This document shows, piece by piece, positions 1-7,861 of a DNA stretch of 38,726 nucleotides. The notes under the pieces are model-generated. The model was given only the letters and a program-made list of their open reading frames with translations. It searched no databases and had not been told where the DNA came from. The DNA lies in contig JAQXEG010000011.1 of assembly GCA_029250945.1 (NCBI GenBank), positions 1-38,726 of the forward strand. Direction: 5' to 3'. A program made the translations under genes and the position numbers. Every line of letters begins with the position of its first letter. Within the stretch, counting starts at the first letter, position 1. Origin of the DNA: Yoonia sp. Its GTDB lineage: Bacteria > Pseudomonadota > Alphaproteobacteria > Rhodobacterales > Rhodobacteraceae.

Positions 1-1161
1 GGCGGGGCGATCTACGGCTCATCTATCGCTTGGTTCCTGTCGGGACACGCCGATTTTCAGGGTCGCATTTTGGTCGTTGAACGTGATCCGACCTATGAAT
101 TCGCCTCCACATCCCACACCAACAGTTGCATGCGCCAGCAGTTCACAGCCGCGATCAACGTGCAGATCAGCCAGTTCGCTGCTGATTTCGTGAAAAACAT
201 GCAGGGCTATTATGGCGGTGACGACCGTGTGCCTAACCTGCCGATCCAGTCCTATGGCTATATGTATCTGGCCGAGGATGACGCATTCGCCGCCAACCTC
301 GCCGAGGCGCAAGGCATTCAAGCATCGCTTGGCGCTGGCACCCAGCACATGACCGCCGCCCAGATCAAAGACGCCTATCCGTTTTACAACATGGACGACA
401 TCGTTGCCGGTAATCATAACCTGATCGACGAGGGGTATTTTGACGGTGGCACGATGTTCGACTGGTGGAAAAAATCCGCCCGCGAACGCGGTGTCGAATA
501 TCTGTCTGGTGAGGTAGCGTCGATGAAGCTGAACGCAGCAGGTTCATCTGTGGACAGTGTGACGCTGGCGAATGGGGACGTAATTTCCTGCGGCACCGTC
601 GTGAATGCATCCGGCCCACGTGCCAAGCTGACAGCGGCCATGGCGGGTATTGATCTGCCGGTTGAGCCGCGCAAACGTTATACGTTTATCTTTGACGCGG
701 CTGAACCGCTCGACCGTGATTTGCCGCTGACGATTGACCCATCGGGCGTGCATATGCGCAGCGACGGGCACTATTATCTTGCCGGTTGCCCACCCGATGA
801 TGATGGCCCCGTAGGCTACGATGATTTTGCTGCCGATCATGCCATTTGGGAACAAAAGGTCTGGCCCGTGCTGGCTCACCGCGTGCCCGCGTTTGAGACG
901 ATCAAGCTGACGAACATGTGGGTCGGGCATTACGCCTATAACGCCTTTGATCAAAACGCGATTGTCGGGGCGCATAGCAAGGTGGCGAATTTTGTCTTTG
1001 CCAATGGGTTTTCCGGCCACGGGCTGCAACAATCCCCCGCGATTGGCCGCGGCGTGGCCGAGTTGATCGCGACAGGCGCCTACCAGACCCTTGACCTTTC
1101 GCCGTTCGGATACGACCGTATTGAGCGTGGCGAGAAGTTCGTCGAAAAAGCTGTTATCTAA
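1..1161 (+). CDS. FAD-dependent oxidoreductase (DAO family), 5' end cut by window
   Basis: The frame is open from base 1 and begins inside the N-terminal Rossmann fold (GGAIYGSSIAW, then a beta strand ending in VVERD, where the acidic residue would bind the FAD ribose). A few codons and the start lie outside the window. The C-terminus has FANGFSGHGLQQSPAIGRGVAELI, the flavin-contacting end typical of DAO / FOXRED1-like oxidoreductases. The family oxidises C-N bonds of amines or amino acids with FAD in the cytoplasm; the substrate is not readable here. The next gene starts 15 bases downstream and a flavin reductase follows, so the three are likely one operon for catabolism of a small organic substrate. 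The family is secure, the substrate unknown. Confidence 0.85.
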   Translation, partial: GGAIYGSSIAWFLSGHADFQGRILVVERDPTYEFASTSHTNSCMRQQFTAAINVQISQFAADFVKNMQGYYGGDDRVPNLPIQSYGYMYLAEDDAFAANLAEAQGIQASLGAGTQHMTAAQIKDAYPFYNMDDIVAGNHNLIDEGYFDGGTMFDWWKKSARERGVEYLSGEVASMKLNAAGSSVDSVTLANGDVISCGTVVNASGPRAKLTAAMAGIDLPVEPRKRYTFIFDAAEPLDRDLPLTIDPSGVHMRSDGHYYLAGCPPDDDGPVGYDDFAADHAIWEQKVWPVLAHRVPAFETIKLTNMWVGHYAYNAFDQNAIVGAHSKVANFVFANGFSGHGLQQSPAIGRGVAELIATGAYQTLDLSPFGYDRIERGEKFVEKAVI

Positions 1162-1176
1162 ACGTCAGGACACATT

Positions 1177-2010
1177 ATGAAGAAACTTGTGCTTACAGGG
1201 GCTGCCGGTGCCCTTGGATCGAAATTGCGCGCGCCGCTGGCTGCGATGTGCGACCAGCTTGTATCGAATGATCTGGTTGACGGCTTGGATGATCTGGCTG
1301 CCAATGAAACCTACGTGCAGGCCGATGTGTCCGAACTGGCCGCGATGGAGGCATTGACCAAAGACGCCGACATGATCGTGCATTTCGGCGCCATCGCGGA
1401 TGAGGCCCCGTGGGACGATATCCTGCAATCCAACATCATTGGCGCCTATAACATCTGGGAAGCCGCCTATCGCAATGGCGTGCGCCGCGTGGTCTATGCG
1501 TCGTCCGTGCATGCCGTGGGGATGCATTTGAAAACCGATACCATCGGGCTGGACGCGCCGCACCGCCCCGATACCTATTACGGGCTGGCCAAATGCTTTG
1601 CCGAGGATCTGGCATCGCTCTATTGGGATAAACGCGGGATCGAGGCGGTGTGCATGCGCATCTTCTCCGCCGCTCCACCGACCAATGCGCGTGCGATTGG
1701 TACGTGGCTGTCCACCGACGACCTGATTCAGATGGTCGAGAAATCGATCACCAGCCCCGTTGTCGGCCTGACCACGGTTTACGGCATTTCCAACAACGAC
1801 CGCGCCGTGGTGGATAATTCCAAGGCGGGCCACCTTGGGTTCCATCCCAAGGATAACGCAGAGGATTTCGCCGCTGACGTGTTCGCCGCGACCCCGCCAT
1901 TGGACAACAAAGACCCCGCCAACCTGTGCATCGGTGGCCCGTTCGCAACTGTTGAGCTGGGAAATTCCGGCGTTGCTGGCATCAAGGCGATGAACAATGG
2001 GGACGCATAA
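1177..2010 (+). CDS. NAD-dependent epimerase/dehydratase, uronate-dehydrogenase-like
   Basis: This 277-residue extended short-chain dehydrogenase has the NAD motif GAAGALG at residues 8-14, a catalytic serine region YASSVHAVG around 107-115, and the Tyr-x3-Lys pair at Y135/K139. Length and the segment after the Tyr-Lys pair (FAEDLASLYWDKRGIEAVCMRI) resemble uronate dehydrogenases, which oxidise galacturonate or glucuronate to the aldarolactone with NAD. That substrate is inferred only from overall resemblance. Its TAA stop shares an A with the ATG of the next gene (TAATG), so translation of the two is probably coupled. Confidence 0.75.
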   Translation: MKKLVLTGAAGALGSKLRAPLAAMCDQLVSNDLVDGLDDLAANETYVQADVSELAAMEALTKDADMIVHFGAIADEAPWDDILQSNIIGAYNIWEAAYRNGVRRVVYASSVHAVGMHLKTDTIGLDAPHRPDTYYGLAKCFAEDLASLYWDKRGIEAVCMRIFSAAPPTNARAIGTWLSTDDLIQMVEKSITSPVVGLTTVYGISNNDRAVVDNSKAGHLGFHPKDNAEDFAADVFAATPPLDNKDPANLCIGGPFATVELGNSGVAGIKAMNNGDA

Positions 2011-3098
2011 TGTCCGCGCTTTTTGAACCGCTCAAGATCAAGGATATCACCATCCGCAACCGGATCGGCATGGGGCCGATGTGTCAGTATTCGTCTCATG
2101 ATGGTGTGGCGACCGACTGGCATATGGCCCATATTGGTGCCCGTGCGATGGGCGGTACAGGCCTAATTATTGCCGAGGCCACGGCAGTGACGCCGGATGG
2201 GCGCATCACACCCGGATGTGCGGGTCTGTGGAATGACCAGCAAGCTGAGGCACTGGCCCCTATCAACGCATTTGCCAAATCCTGCGGTGCGGTCATTGGC
2301 GTGCAGATCGGCCACGCGGGTCGCAAGGCGTCGTCTGCGCGTCCGTGGGATGGTGGTGCACATCTGGCCGATGACGCGGGCGGTTGGCCTATTGTTGGCC
2401 CCAGCGGTGACGCATTTGACCAAGATGGAACACGCCTGAACAAGGTGCCATCGGCCATGTCCATCGATGATATCCACGCAATGACCGCGCATTTCGTTGC
2501 GGCGGCCGAGCGTAGCCTTGATGCGGGATATCAACTGCTCGAAATTCACGGGGCGCATGGGTATCTGCTGCACAGCTTTTTCACCCCACTCGTGAACACA
2601 CGCAACGACGCCTATGGTGGCGATTTTGAGGGCCGGTCGCGCTTTATGCGCGAAACCGTGGCCGCCGTCCGTGAAGTTTGGCCCGAAAACCTGCCGCTGG
2701 CCGTGCGGCTATCCGTGACCGACTGGATCGACGGTGGCCTAACGATTGAAGATAACATTCAGATGGCCACTGCGCTCAAGGATCTGGGTGTTGATATGAT
2801 TGATTGTTCGGGTGGTGGGGCGACGCCGGCAGCGCGGGCATCGGTTGGCACACGCACAGCGGATCAGGTCGCACTGGCGGGTGAACTACGTGCCGCGACG
2901 GGTATGATCACCGCAGGTGTCGGCTGTATCACGAACGCGAAACAAGCCGAAAATGTCATTACATCTGGCCGAGCGGATTTGGCATTCATGGCCCGCGAAC
3001 ATTTGCGCGATCCCCATGTGGCGGCGCGTATGGCGCGTGAATTGGGCGTGCCACCGAAAAATCACCTGCCGCTGCAATTGGGCTTTTTTGTCGGATAA
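2010..3098 (+). CDS. NADH:flavin oxidoreductase, Old Yellow Enzyme family (YqjM class)
   Basis: This 362-residue TIM-barrel flavoprotein shows the class-defining MGPMCQYSS with C25 and Y27, matching the redox-tuning cysteine and the tyrosine of YqjM, plus the substrate-binding pair H180/H183 in EIHGAHGYLLHSF. YqjM-type enzymes bind FMN and reduce the C=C bond of alpha,beta-unsaturated carbonyls with NAD(P)H; related family members oxidise N-methyl compounds. It overlaps the upstream SDR gene by one base and is followed by a strong terminator, so it is the last gene of the operon. The physiological substrate cannot be read from sequence. Confidence 0.88.
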   Translation: MSALFEPLKIKDITIRNRIGMGPMCQYSSHDGVATDWHMAHIGARAMGGTGLIIAEATAVTPDGRITPGCAGLWNDQQAEALAPINAFAKSCGAVIGVQIGHAGRKASSARPWDGGAHLADDAGGWPIVGPSGDAFDQDGTRLNKVPSAMSIDDIHAMTAHFVAAAERSLDAGYQLLEIHGAHGYLLHSFFTPLVNTRNDAYGGDFEGRSRFMRETVAAVREVWPENLPLAVRLSVTDWIDGGLTIEDNIQMATALKDLGVDMIDCSGGGATPAARASVGTRTADQVALAGELRAATGMITAGVGCITNAKQAENVITSGRADLAFMAREHLRDPHVAARMARELGVPPKNHLPLQLGFFVG

Positions 3099-3114
3099 CA
3101 GCGCAGGAATAGCA

Positions 3115-3152
3115 AAAAGGGGGCGGCGCAATTCAATGCGTCGCCCCCTTTT
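3115..3152. terminator. Bidirectional rho-independent terminator
   Basis: A 16-bp stem (AAAAGGGGGCGGCGCA pairing with TGCGTCGCCCCCTTTT, one G-U pair) closes a six-base loop. It has A-runs on the left and T-runs on the right, so it can end transcription of the flavin oxidoreductase operon on the plus strand and of the small secreted-protein gene on the minus strand. Confidence 0.9.
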
Positions 3153-3183
3153 CGAAAATAGAAACCGCTTAGGTCGATAGGCC

Positions 3184-3465
3184 TTAGGTTTTCCATGCAT
3201 CGTTAACTTCTGTCGATGTCAGTGATGATTTCTCTTCTTTCAAGCAAGCGGTGATTTCCGCCAAATCAGGATGGACATCAACCTGAACTTGCAGCGGTGC
3301 TGGCATGCAAACTTGTGTATGTGCCTCTGTCACGCCAAGCGCCGCTGCCATGTCGGACAGATCAACCTGAAGATTCGAGCTTGTGCCGCGGCTTTCGGCG
3401 AGCATTGCTGTGGGCAGCAGCGTGCATAGTGTCGCCGCTATCAGGCGCGTTGTGAAATTTGTCAT
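3184..3465 (-). CDS. Small secreted protein with two mature cysteines, unknown function
   Basis: I do not recognise this 93-residue protein. I chose the ATG at 3465, not the longer frame, because it begins a clear Sec signal peptide (MTNFTTRLIAATLCTLLPTAMLA, cleavage likely after residue 23) and has a purine-rich stretch upstream. The mature part is about 70 residues and acidic overall, with two cysteines, C53 and C74, that could form one disulfide in the periplasm. It lies downstream of and codirectional with the YdcZ pair, about 105 bases away, and converges on the flavin oxidoreductase operon. Confidence 0.6.
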   Translation of the reverse strand: MTNFTTRLIAATLCTLLPTAMLAESRGTSSNLQVDLSDMAAALGVTEAHTQVCMPAPLQVQVDVHPDLAEITACLKEEKSSLTSTEVNDAWKT

Positions 3466-3570
3466 ATTGATCTCGGCAATTTGTTTGGGGTGAATAGCCA
3501 CCTCATCGCTGATGGTGTTGTCAGCGGAATGTGACCCAAATGGGGCAAAAGCGGGGCTGTTGCGTGACAT

Positions 3571-3999
3571 TCAGCCCGATTTGGATTGGCGAGTCACCCA
3601 AATACCCGCAAGGATTAGTGCGACGCCCAAGATGCGGGCCCACGCGGCCCCCGGTATCCCCATCGCAAAATCGATCAGCACGCCAGAGATCATTTGGCCC
3701 GCGATTATCAGCATTGCGGTTTGTGCGGCCCCGATCCGGTTAATTGCCCATGATCCGGCCGCGATGAACAGCACCCCGATTGGGCCGCCCAGATAGGCCC
3801 ACCATGGGGCGTCCAGCGGTGCGCCTGTAAACAACCCGCCACCGATCAGCGCAATCAGGCTGACAAAACCCAAGCCCACGATGTGATTCCAAAACGACGA
3901 TTCCCACGCGTTCGTTGATAGGGCCAAGCGTCCGTTCAACTGGCGGCTTAGCCCGACCAGCAGGCCGGATGCGATCGCGAGCGCGATAAAGATAATCAT
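3571..3999 (-). CDS. DMT-superfamily half-transporter, DUF606/YdcZ (second of pair)
   Basis: A 142-residue hydrophobic protein with about five membrane helices. The N-terminal IFIALAIASGLLVGLSRQLNGRLA, the central PWWAYLGGPIGVLFI and the C-terminal GVALILAGIWVTRQS are characteristic of DUF606 (YdcZ, PF04657). The family has an odd number of helices and occurs as fused tandem proteins or as adjacent gene pairs thought to insert in opposite orientations and form a heterodimer. Its ATG overlaps the stop of the upstream homologue by four bases (ATGA), supporting equal, coupled synthesis. The substrate is unknown. Confidence 0.82.
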   Translation of the reverse strand: MIIFIALAIASGLLVGLSRQLNGRLALSTNAWESSFWNHIVGLGFVSLIALIGGGLFTGAPLDAPWWAYLGGPIGVLFIAAGSWAINRIGAAQTAMLIIAGQMISGVLIDFAMGIPGAAWARILGVALILAGIWVTRQSKSG

Positions 4000-4469
4000 G
4001 GTGTTGCCCCGAAAAAGATCAGCACAAGCGCGCCTGCGCTAATCAAGGTCAGTCCTGCAAAGTCCCGCCAGCCGGGCATCCGCTGGGGCAGTCCGAACAA
4101 GCCGCGCGCGTCAGCGAACAGGGAAAAGACGATCTGCCCCGCCAATCCCAACGCAATCGTACCCGAAAGTGCCAGCGCAGAGTTCATCGCCGCAGAGGTC
4201 GCAATCACTGTTAACCCGCCTGACACGCCACCCAGGTAGGCCCACAGCGGCGGGCGTTCGGGCGTTACACGTGCGGGTTTCAGCGCCAATAGGATCGCAA
4301 TGGCCAGCACAGTGCCTGTCAGATGCGGCACCCAGCTGGAAAACAACAGCGTGCCGTATTGCGCCAACGTGCCATTGGTCAGCAACATCAGGCTGATCAG
4401 ACCACCAGCGGCAAAGGCGCCGAGATAATGGATGAAACGGGGGGCAGGGGGGCTGGACATGGCCGACAT
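3996..4469 (-). CDS. DMT-superfamily half-transporter, DUF606/YdcZ (first of pair)
   Basis: A 157-residue membrane protein with about five helices, homologous to its downstream partner: [21 protein letters not shown] corresponds to PWWAYLGGPIGVLFIAAGSW of the other. The N-terminal extension [19 protein letters not shown] is short and positively charged. It is the promoter-proximal gene of the pair and is divergent from rpsD, with about 160 bases between the two start codons. Together the two proteins would make one small-molecule carrier of the drug/metabolite transporter type. An alternative start four codons in (second ATG) cannot be excluded. Confidence 0.8.
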   Translation of the reverse strand: MSAMSSPPAPRFIHYLGAFAAGGLISLMLLTNGTLAQYGTLLFSSWVPHLTGTVLAIAILLALKPARVTPERPPLWAYLGGVSGGLTVIATSAAMNSALALSGTIALGLAGQIVFSLFADARGLFGLPQRMPGWRDFAGLTLISAGALVLIFFGATP

Positions 4470-4503
4470 CTGACGCGGGTTGCGGGCAATTGCAATCGGT
4501 GTG

Positions 4504-4531
4504 TTGACTCTGTCCGTGGCCCCTATATACG
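4504..4531 (+). promoter_or_regulatory. Predicted sigma-70 promoter of rpsD
   Basis: TTGACT at 4504-4509 and TATACG at 4526-4531 are 16 bases apart; TATATA just upstream overlaps the same -10. Transcription would start near 4538, leaving a leader of roughly 90 bases before the rpsD ATG. Prediction from sequence only. Confidence 0.55.
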
Positions 4532-4631
4532 CCGCCTATTCATTGGTGTTGGTGGACCGAGCAATCGGAACCCTGTCAGGCTTCGGCCAAAGGACAACGC
4601 CCTTCGTAATCTTAAAGAAGGAGATCAGCGT

Positions 4632-5252
4632 ATGACTAAACGTACCGCTGCCAAATACAAAATTGACCGCCGTATGGGCGAAAACATCTGGGGCCGTCCA
4701 AAATCCCCAGTTAACCGTCGTGAATATGGCCCCGGCCAGCACGGTCAGCGCCGCAAGGGCAAACTGTCCGACTTTGGTCTGCAGCTGCGCGCCAAGCAAA
4801 AGCTGAAGGGTTACTACGGCGACCTGACTGAAAAGCAGTTCCGCCGCATCTTTGGTGAAGCTGAGCGTGTAAAAGGCGATACAGGTGAAAACCTGATCGG
4901 TCTGCTGGAACGCCGCTTGGACGCTGTTGTGTACCGCGCCAAGTTTGTACCAACCGTATTTGCTGCACGTCAGTTCGTGAACCACGGCCACGTGGAAGTG
5001 AACGGCAAGAAGGTGAACATCCCATCCTACCGCGTGAAAGAAGGCGACGTGATCACAGTGCGCCAGAAATCCAAGCAGTTGGAACTGGTTCTGGTCGCTT
5101 CCCAGCTGCCCGAGCGTGATGTGCCTGACTACATGGACGTGGACCACAACAAAATGTCCGCCACATTCACACGCACACCGGGTCTGGGCGACGTGCCATA
5201 CCCAGTGACCATGGAACCAAACCTGGTCGTGGAATTCTACGCCAAGAACTAA
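4632..5252 (+). CDS. rpsD: 30S ribosomal protein S4
   Basis: This 206-residue protein has the full S4 architecture: N-terminal [15 protein letters not shown] and [11 protein letters not shown], then an S4 RNA-binding domain ([14 protein letters not shown] ... [28 protein letters not shown]) around residues 97-160. S4 binds 16S rRNA early in small-subunit assembly. The frame is open upstream, but the ATG at 4632 is right: it has AAGGAG at 4618-4623 with eight bases of spacing and starts the conserved N-terminus. It stands alone with its own promoter and terminator rather than in a large ribosomal operon. No zinc-binding cysteines are present, as in many alphaproteobacterial S4 proteins. Confidence 0.98.
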   Translation: MTKRTAAKYKIDRRMGENIWGRPKSPVNRREYGPGQHGQRRKGKLSDFGLQLRAKQKLKGYYGDLTEKQFRRIFGEAERVKGDTGENLIGLLERRLDAVVYRAKFVPTVFAARQFVNHGHVEVNGKKVNIPSYRVKEGDVITVRQKSKQLELVLVASQLPERDVPDYMDVDHNKMSATFTRTPGLGDVPYPVTMEPNLVVEFYAKN

Positions 5253-5276
5253 TCGTTCTGGCCGATCCAAAATTGG

Positions 5277-5306
5277 AAGGGCTGCACGTGATGTGCAGCC
5301 CTTTTG
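5277..5306. terminator. Rho-independent terminator of rpsD
   Basis: AAGGGCTGCAC and GTGCAGCCCTT form an 11-bp stem around the loop GTGAT, followed by TTTTGC. It lies 25 bases after the rpsD stop. The GNAT pseudogene on the other strand is cut off about 14 bases to its right. Confidence 0.92.
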
Positions 5307-5319
5307 CGTTGTGCAGGCG

Positions 5320-5715
5320 GGTTTTCTGTAAGGCTGGCGACATGGCGATATAGCCGACCTCTATCGTGCCGACATCGGGGGTGATGCATAGGTAGCTGGC
5401 AAAACCTTCGGCCAGTCCGGTGGCGGTGTTGATGATCGCGTAAAATAGCGGATCACGGCTATTTTCGCAGCTCTGCAAAAATGTGTCGAAGGTGGCGTGA
5501 TCCGCAAATGAGCCGCTGGGCATATAGGTTTACATGGCGCCGTCTGTGTCCGCTTGGAACGCGGCAAACAGTGCGTCGCCGTGGATGCGCGCGTTCAACG
5601 GGACCAGTTGCGCGTAGTTCCCCGTCAGGGTTTGGCCGGATGGGGTGATGCTGCCGGTCCAGTCTGGCAGGCTGGTCCCGATGGGTTGCCCCAATGTGTT
5701 TGTTGTATCGGTCAT
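5320..5715 (-). pseudogene. GNAT-family acetyltransferase, nonsense-mutated and truncated
   Basis: The ATG at 5715 with a GGGAGG ribosome site starts a recognisable GNAT N-terminus (TGNYAQLVPLNARIHGDALFAAF). At 5530-5532 the frame hits TAA directly between DGAM and TYMPSG; relatives have tryptophan there (the WTY.P.GPF motif). The same frame then continues with good family sequence (PLFYAIINTATGLAEGFASYL ... GTIEVGYIAMSPALQKT) and stops matching at about 5320, inside the domain before the acetyl-CoA-binding half, just short of the rpsD terminator. So there are two lesions: a nonsense codon needing two base changes from TGG, and loss of the C-terminal half, probably by a deletion joining it to the rpsD end. 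No active product is expected. Confidence 0.8.
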
Positions 5716-5852
5716 AGCAGGCCTCCCCATGTGTTGCGCCAAGCCTAGACATTTTCACGGCCTGCGCCACCGGCAAGTTGGGACAAACCGCCACTGGTGT
5801 TGACGCAGGTCGCACGGTAGAAGCGGATGATAGCACAAAGAAAGCGGGCGCC

Positions 5853-6941
5853 ATGGCCAGTCAGATCACACCCCAACCGGGAATTATGGACATCGACCTT
5901 TATGTCGGGGGTGCGTCGCATCTGGATGGCGTGGCCAATGTGCTTAAGCTGTCGTCCAACGAAAACCCACTGGGCCCGTCCCCCGCCGCGAAAGAGGCGT
6001 TTAGCCGCGCCGTACATGATCTGCACCGCTATCCAAGCACGGATCACGCCGCGCTGCGCACAGCCATCGGCGAGGTGTGGTCACTTGACCCCGCGCGCGT
6101 GATTTGCGGCGTTGGATCGGATGAGGTTTTGCACCTGATGTGTCAGGCATTTGCCGGTCCGGGTGATGAGGTGATCCATACCGAACACGGGTTCGCGCTC
6201 TACCGGATATCGACGCTGGCCGCTGGCGCGACACCTGTTGAGGTGCCAGAGACCGACCGCATGGTCGATGTCGATGCGATCCTTGCTGCCGCGAATGAAA
6301 AGACTAAGCTGGTGTTTATCGCTAACCCCGCCAATCCAACAGGTACGTTCCTTGGCGCGGATGAGGTGCAGCGCCTTGCCGATGGCTTGCCCGCGCATTG
6401 CATCCTCGTGCTGGACGGTGCCTATGCCGAATATGTGGATGGATATGACGGTGGGCTATCGTTGATTGAGGCGCGTGAAAACGTGGTGATGACCCGCACG
6501 TTTTCCAAGATTTACGGGCTGGGCGGGATGCGCGTTGGCTGGGGCTATGGCCCGCAGTTTGTGATTGATGTGCTTACCCGCATTCGGGGACCATTCAACA
6601 TGTCATCAGCGGCGCTTGCCGCGGCCGAAGCTGCCGTGCGCGACGCGGATTATTTTGCGAAATGCCAATCGGAAAACGCCCGCTGGCGCGAATGGCTGTC
6701 GTCGGCCTTGGCCGCGTTGGGCGTGCCGTCGGACACATCGACCGCCAACTTCATCCTTGCGCGTTTCGGATCAGAGGCCGAGGCCGTGGCCTGTAACGAC
6801 GCGCTAAAAGCCGCCGGAATTATTGTGCGCCACCCTGCCAATTATGGCTTCCCGCAGTGTTTGCGGATTACCGTGGGCGACGAAAGCGCGTGCCGCCGGA
6901 TCGCGCATACAGTGGGCCAGTTTAAGGGACAGACCACATGA
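5853..6941 (+). CDS. hisC: Histidinol-phosphate / aromatic aminotransferase
   Basis: A 362-residue fold-type I PLP aminotransferase. Visible are the substrate loop [11 protein letters not shown], the PLP-contacting ANPANPTG (158-165), D188 and Y191 in LDGAYAEY, the Schiff-base lysine K219 in [11 protein letters not shown]227, and a C-terminal arginine in CLRITVG. The ATG at 5853 is preferred over an earlier in-frame codon because the conserved region begins [14 protein letters not shown]. HisC converts imidazole-acetol phosphate to histidinol phosphate. It overlaps tyrA by four bases (ATGA); in Zymomonas a comparable pair encodes an aminotransferase acting on both histidine and aromatic precursors, so a role in tyrosine/phenylalanine transamination is likely here. 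Confidence 0.92.
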   Translation: MASQITPQPGIMDIDLYVGGASHLDGVANVLKLSSNENPLGPSPAAKEAFSRAVHDLHRYPSTDHAALRTAIGEVWSLDPARVICGVGSDEVLHLMCQAFAGPGDEVIHTEHGFALYRISTLAAGATPVEVPETDRMVDVDAILAAANEKTKLVFIANPANPTGTFLGADEVQRLADGLPAHCILVLDGAYAEYVDGYDGGLSLIEARENVVMTRTFSKIYGLGGMRVGWGYGPQFVIDVLTRIRGPFNMSSAALAAAEAAVRDADYFAKCQSENARWREWLSSALAALGVPSDTSTANFILARFGSEAEAVACNDALKAAGIIVRHPANYGFPQCLRITVGDESACRRIAHTVGQFKGQTT

Positions 6942-7861
6942 CCCAGATTTATGATCGCGTCACCCTGATCGGGCTGGGGCATATCGCGTCTTCGATGTTT
7001 CACGCCATCAAGCGCGCCGGTTTGGCCGGCGAGGTCGTAGGCTATGCACGCTCTGCCGAGACCCGCCAGATAGCCCGCGAAATCGGTCTGTGTGACCGGG
7101 TTTGCGATAGCGCGGCAGAGGCCGCCAAAGATGCCGATCTGATCGTTCTATGTGTGCCTGTCGGCGCCATGTCGAGCGTGGCACAAGAGATTGCACCGTC
7201 GCTAAAGGTCGGCGCGACCGTCAGCGATGTGGGTTCTGTCAAACGCGCGGTGATTGACGCGGTGATGCCGCATCTGCCCGAAGGCGTGCATTTTGTGCCA
7301 GCGCACCCGCTGGCGGGGACCGAACATTCGGGGCCGGCATCCGGTTTTGCCGAGCTGTATGATAATCGTTGGTGCATCGTTGTGCCTGACCTGTGCGATG
7401 ATCCGGCTGAGGTCGCGAAACTGGCTGCGCTTTGGCGTGGCATGGGGTCGAACGTCGATAAGATGGACGCAGACCACCACGATCTTGTGCTTGCAGTCAC
7501 CAGCCACACGCCGCACCTGATCGCCTACACGATGGTGGGCGTCGCCGAGGACCTCGGGCGCGTGACAGATAGCGAAGTGATCAAATATTCTGCCACGGGT
7601 TTTCGTGATTTTACACGGATTGCCGCGTCCGATCCGACGATGTGGCGCGATGTTTTCTTGAACAACAAGGACGCGACGCTGGAAATTCTGGGCCGCTTCA
7701 CCGAGGAATTATTTGTGCTGCAACGCGCCATCCGAAGCGGGGACGGCGATTATCTGCATGACTATTTCACGCGCACCCGCGCTGTCCGTCGGTCTATCAT
7801 TGAGGCTGGACAGGATACAGCTGCCCCGAACTTTGGCCGGACGCCAGCCGCAAAATCTTGA
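6938..7861 (+). CDS. tyrA: Prephenate/arogenate dehydrogenase
   Basis: This 307-residue NAD(P)-dependent enzyme carries a Rossmann motif GLGHIASS (12-19), VSDVGSVK (95-102), and the catalytic-histidine motif [12 protein letters not shown] with H123. Then comes the all-helical dimerisation half with [10 protein letters not shown] and [13 protein letters not shown]. It oxidatively decarboxylates prephenate to 4-hydroxyphenylpyruvate, or arogenate to tyrosine; the sequence alone does not separate the two. The glycine motif departs from the usual GLGLIG/AS by a histidine. There is no fused chorismate mutase or ACT domain. It is translationally coupled to hisC upstream and to the extensin pseudogene downstream (TTGA overlap). 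Confidence 0.92.
   Translation: MTQIYDRVTLIGLGHIASSMFHAIKRAGLAGEVVGYARSAETRQIAREIGLCDRVCDSAAEAAKDADLIVLCVPVGAMSSVAQEIAPSLKVGATVSDVGSVKRAVIDAVMPHLPEGVHFVPAHPLAGTEHSGPASGFAELYDNRWCIVVPDLCDDPAEVAKLAALWRGMGSNVDKMDADHHDLVLAVTSHTPHLIAYTMVGVAEDLGRVTDSEVIKYSATGFRDFTRIAASDPTMWRDVFLNNKDATLEILGRFTEELFVLQRAIRSGDGDYLHDYFTRTRAVRRSIIEAGQDTAAPNFGRTPAAKS

Noticed and set aside
4536..5270. A 244-codon minus-strand open frame opposite rpsD
   Set aside because: It is fully antisense to a certain ribosomal protein gene, has no ribosome site, and its histidine/valine-rich composition reflects rpsD codon use.
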